NCBI GenBank assembly: GCA_963681505.1
Contig: OY811973.1
Coordinates: 5,180,128 to 5,244,127 of the forward strand
From: Eunapius fragilis
Taxonomy: Eukaryota > Porifera > Demospongiae > Spongillida > Spongillidae
Direction of reading: 5' to 3'
Length of the DNA stretch: 64,000 nucleotides
The position numbers and the translations under genes are program-made. The first letter of the stretch is position 1, and each line of letters starts with the position of its first letter. This document shows, one piece after another, positions 61,385-64,000 of this stretch. The notes beneath the pieces were generated by a model. The model did no database searches. It was not told where the DNA came from and saw only the letters and a program-made list of their open reading frames with translations.

Positions 61385-61700
61385 TTCGTGACTTTCTAAA
61401 AAGTGAGCTTTTAAGTGATGCAAATGATGCCTTATGTAGGACTCATCCATGGCTAGTTCAAAAGGTAGTTGCTAGATCTTCCCATGCAGCAGCAAGATTA
61501 GCGCAGATGCATTACTCGCTAAAACACTGAGTTCACAAAGAGCAAATGCAGGGTCATTGCTAACAGCTATCCGTGAAGTTAATGCAATTAAATTAGAAGA
61601 AAATTATATTTTATTTGGGAATAGGTATCATACAGCTGGCTGTGAACCCTATTTCTTTGACACTTCTTACAATAGCACTAGGCATCCACTTAACATCTAG
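61385..61700 (+). pseudogene. Coding relic of unknown family
   Basis: Reads ALCRTHPWLVQKVVARSSHA, then AARLAQMHYS. After a one-base change of frame it reads TLSSQRANAGSLLTAIREVN, AIKLEENYILFGNRYHTAGC and EPYFFDTSYN to a stop at 61698. The composition is clearly protein-like. I do not recognise the family. The first part could serve as the next exon of the ankyrin gene. Confidence 0.5.
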
Positions 61701-61935
61701 GTGCATCAGCTATAAAACTAATAGTTAAGGCTTGTAATTCATAAACAAGAGACAGGTACTCTGTATTGCATTTTAAATCCATGGGTTGGTGAAGAGTGTT
61801 GTCTAGTCCAGGATTGCAGGATTCATGGTGCACTATACCTTTTTCCTTCAATGCATTACAGCGATAGATGAGGCATAAACACAAGCATAAACATTGATCT
61901 TTTTTGCCAGTCTTGATGCACCATACATGCATATG

Positions 61936-61976
<41 letters not shown>

Positions 61977-62782
61977 GCACATGCAGCAATTTTTTATGGC
62001 CTGCACAGTACAAACACGCATGTAATTTTACACTGCCTGCAAAGGTCACATGCACATAATCATTGTGAAAGCATGATGATGACATTAGTAGCCCCTCATA
62101 TAACACCTCAAGGTCACTAACCATCCTCAAAATGTGTGTCAATACACTGAAGTGCATAAACTAGAATAATAAACACATTTCATAGCCGACCAGTAGCTAG
62201 GCTTGTTGAACGATGTAAGGAGAGTGGCCATGGTACATAGACTGCTAAGCAAGAGGGAGGCTAGGGGCACAGGGAAAGCGTAGCTACACTTCGTTTTTAT
62301 AATGCCTCTGTGCCACTTACATAATATGCCGTAGTAATGCTAATACATGCATGGGGCGGGGCCAGCTTGGCTCTGATACCAGTTGTCTGGTCCTATTCCA
62401 TTGAATCTTAGAAATATTCATTACTTGTCACATCCCAAGTATACAAAACTAGTTGTGTTAAACTATGCATTTCAATTATTGAAGTGAGCCTACATATGTC
62501 ATTTTTGGTAATATGGAATGCTAACAATAGATTTTTCTAGACCACCATTATACTCATGTTAGTGGGTTCATACAGGGAGTAGTAAAATGAGAGAAGGCAA
62601 TGGTTGCAGTCATTAAATTTCACCTACAGTTGTTTAATAAAGATTACATGTACCCTAAGTAAACTGATCTCACGCTATTATCAGATAAACCATGCATTTT
62701 AACGATATACCATGCATGCTCATAATTTATGGATTTGACATTTATAATTTACACATGCTGTAACGTACTTTTGGGTGGTCGC
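61701..62782. other. Intergenic stretch with an AT microsatellite
   Basis: Pure (AT)n at 61938-61971. The 155-codon minus-strand frame spanning it (61690-62157) has no recognised motif and includes the microsatellite, so I do not call a gene. Confidence 0.5.
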
Positions 62783-63275
62783 TTAGTTGGTCCTTTCGGT
62801 AGCTCGCTTGACACCTTGTGTCTTGTATTGCACTCGTTTGGCAGATCTGGCAGCATTGGGGTCATTCCAGGAGCAACTCCTTTCAGATGCCTGAATGGTA
62901 TCAGAATTGTCCTTGTACTTTATTCTTTTAGCAGTACGGTTTTCATCTATGTCATTTTGATATCGTTGTCTTTTAGCAGATCTCATGGATTCAACATGAG
63001 CATTGTAGCTGTCGAGAACAGAAGCCTTCTTTTTCTCAGGATTAGCCTTGTAGCTGTCGCAAAGAGAGGCTTCCCTTTTCTCTGGATTAGACTTGTAGCT
63101 GTTGCAAACAGAGGCCTCCTTTATCCTTGTAGCTGTCGCGACCCGAGGCCGTCATTTTCTCAGGATTAGCCTTGTAGCTGTCGCGAACAAATGCCTTCTT
63201 TTTCTCAGGATCAGCCTTCTAGCTGTCACGAACAGAGGTCTTCTTTTTCTCTGGATTTGCTAACTAACTCGCACG
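62783..63275 (-). pseudogene. Fragment with tandem KKAS..DSYKANPEK repeats
   Basis: On the minus strand, five or six copies of a 15-residue unit of the type ANPEKKKASVRDSYK run from 63275 down to about 63010, with stops and frame changes. They are followed by an open segment AHVESMRSAKRQRYQNDIDE, NRTAKRIKYKDNSDT to a stop at 62783. I associate such repeats with proteins of sponge and cnidarian mobile elements; this is from memory. The repeats are basic and probably helical. Confidence 0.65.
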
Positions 63276-64000
63276 GGCTTTAGCTTTATACTCTTGTACC
63301 AACCTTATTTCTAACACTTTGTCTTTGGTTTGTAGGTATTCCGCTTATCATTGTGATCTCTTCTTCTGTTTATGTGAAGGCATTTTTCTACAGCCCAAGT
63401 GTAAGCATGGGAAAATCAAGGATTTGATAATGCTGGTTATTTTATACCAGCTGCGTCATGAACACGTTATATATACCTATATAGCTGATGTAATGTGCTA
63501 TTTTTAGATCAGCACCAAACAAGGTACCACTCGCTTTAGTTACTTGCTTGATCAGTTAGGCGTCTAACATACTGCTGAGGATAACATACAGACACTTCCT
63601 GAAATGATTGGTACACTTGGCGTTCTTTACAAAAGTTCCTGTCGTGAGTTATGCTAACCTGAAGGAAGAATAATAATGAGATGAAGACAACGGAGGAGAT
63701 GGGGCTGGGTACGGATAATGGGGATGAGTATTTTTTTTCTCTCAAAACACACAGTCTTATGACACGGAAACTGCGCAGAACTGTTCTCCTTTTTGATATC
63801 GCTCAGCTTTATGTAGTGCTCAACCACACTTCTTGGAAGATATGAATATAAACTCTGAATCTGTATTTAACACCGTATCTGTGAAATTCGAATGTTTATT
63901 GGTTGAATCATCATTTTGGAAGATTAGTTGGAAAAGAGCTATTTGCAATGGTAAATACATTTTTAAATATCTCAACTAGATTTCTGAGGTGTATAGTGTG
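63276..64000. other. Right edge of the window, dispersed repeat and no gene
   Basis: 63570-63770 is the third copy of the family at 5860 and 53895 (TTGGTACACTTGGCGTTCTT, GTGAGTTATGC, GGGGCTGGGTACGG). The rest shows nothing recognisable. Confidence 0.5.

Noticed and set aside
61690-62157. A 155-codon minus-strand open frame
   Set aside because: It includes an (AT)n tract read as a Ile-Tyr run and has no family motif or supporting splice context.
62729-63169. A 146-codon plus-strand open frame
   Set aside because: It is the opposite strand of the KKAS..DSYK repeat fragment, whose minus-strand reading is the meaningful one.

Overview
This is a window of an early-branching animal genome, most likely a sponge (Porifera) or a similar non-bilaterian. 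The basis is indirect. Three spliced animal-type genes have introns that are mostly 50-100 bp with GT..AG ends. There are relics of LINE, hAT and Ginger/gypsy-type integrase elements, tandem runs of a KKAS..DSYK-type repeat I associate with sponge and cnidarian mobile proteins, and many CA/TG microsatellites. A dispersed repeat built of long G-runs recurs across the window. Nothing looks bacterial. One assembly gap of 200 N lies at 25543-25742.

Layout. 1-2450 is one arm of a large inverted repeat whose partner is at 47165-48710. 2799-3500 holds a broken copy of the N-terminal zinc-binding domain of a RAG1-like protein. 7010-10411 is an apparently intact ten-exon RAG1-like gene (966 aa). 11937-12220 is a LINE relic and 12.2-16.4 kb is repeats. 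16.7-24.3 kb is a diverged tandem array of a unit of about 1.75 kb, split by a 4263-bp terminal-inverted-repeat element (17475-21737) with a 4-bp target duplication and a decayed integrase gene, which resembles Ginger transposons. 26008-36423 is a seven-exon Frizzled-like receptor (cysteine-rich domain plus seven membrane segments, 566 aa). Its 6.7-kb intron 4 holds a 5660-bp element with CACTG ends and a 3-bp target duplication (CACTA-like), which itself carries 24 copies of a 142/152-bp satellite. 36844-44410 is a complete 27-exon TEX11/ZIP4 (SPO22 family) meiotic gene of 930 aa. 44.7-55 kb is repeats, a LINE relic (49.5-51.4 kb), a hAT transposase pseudogene (52.2-53.5 kb, minus strand) and several fold-back elements. 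56257-61304 holds two exons of an ankyrin-repeat gene around a 4.9-kb intron with repeated cassettes. 61.4-63.3 kb has coding relics.

The genes do not form an operon or an evident pathway. The Frizzled-like receptor and TEX11 are ordinary same-strand neighbours 420 bp apart. The most interesting object is the RAG1-like gene. It joins a RAG1-type N-terminal zinc region and RING finger to a transposase-like core. The spacing of candidate catalytic and zinc residues there parallels the RAG1 core as I recall it. No RAG2-like (Kelch) gene was recognised beside it.

Limits: all exon joins were made by reading splice sites and phases by eye. Homology calls rest on remembered family motifs, not searches.
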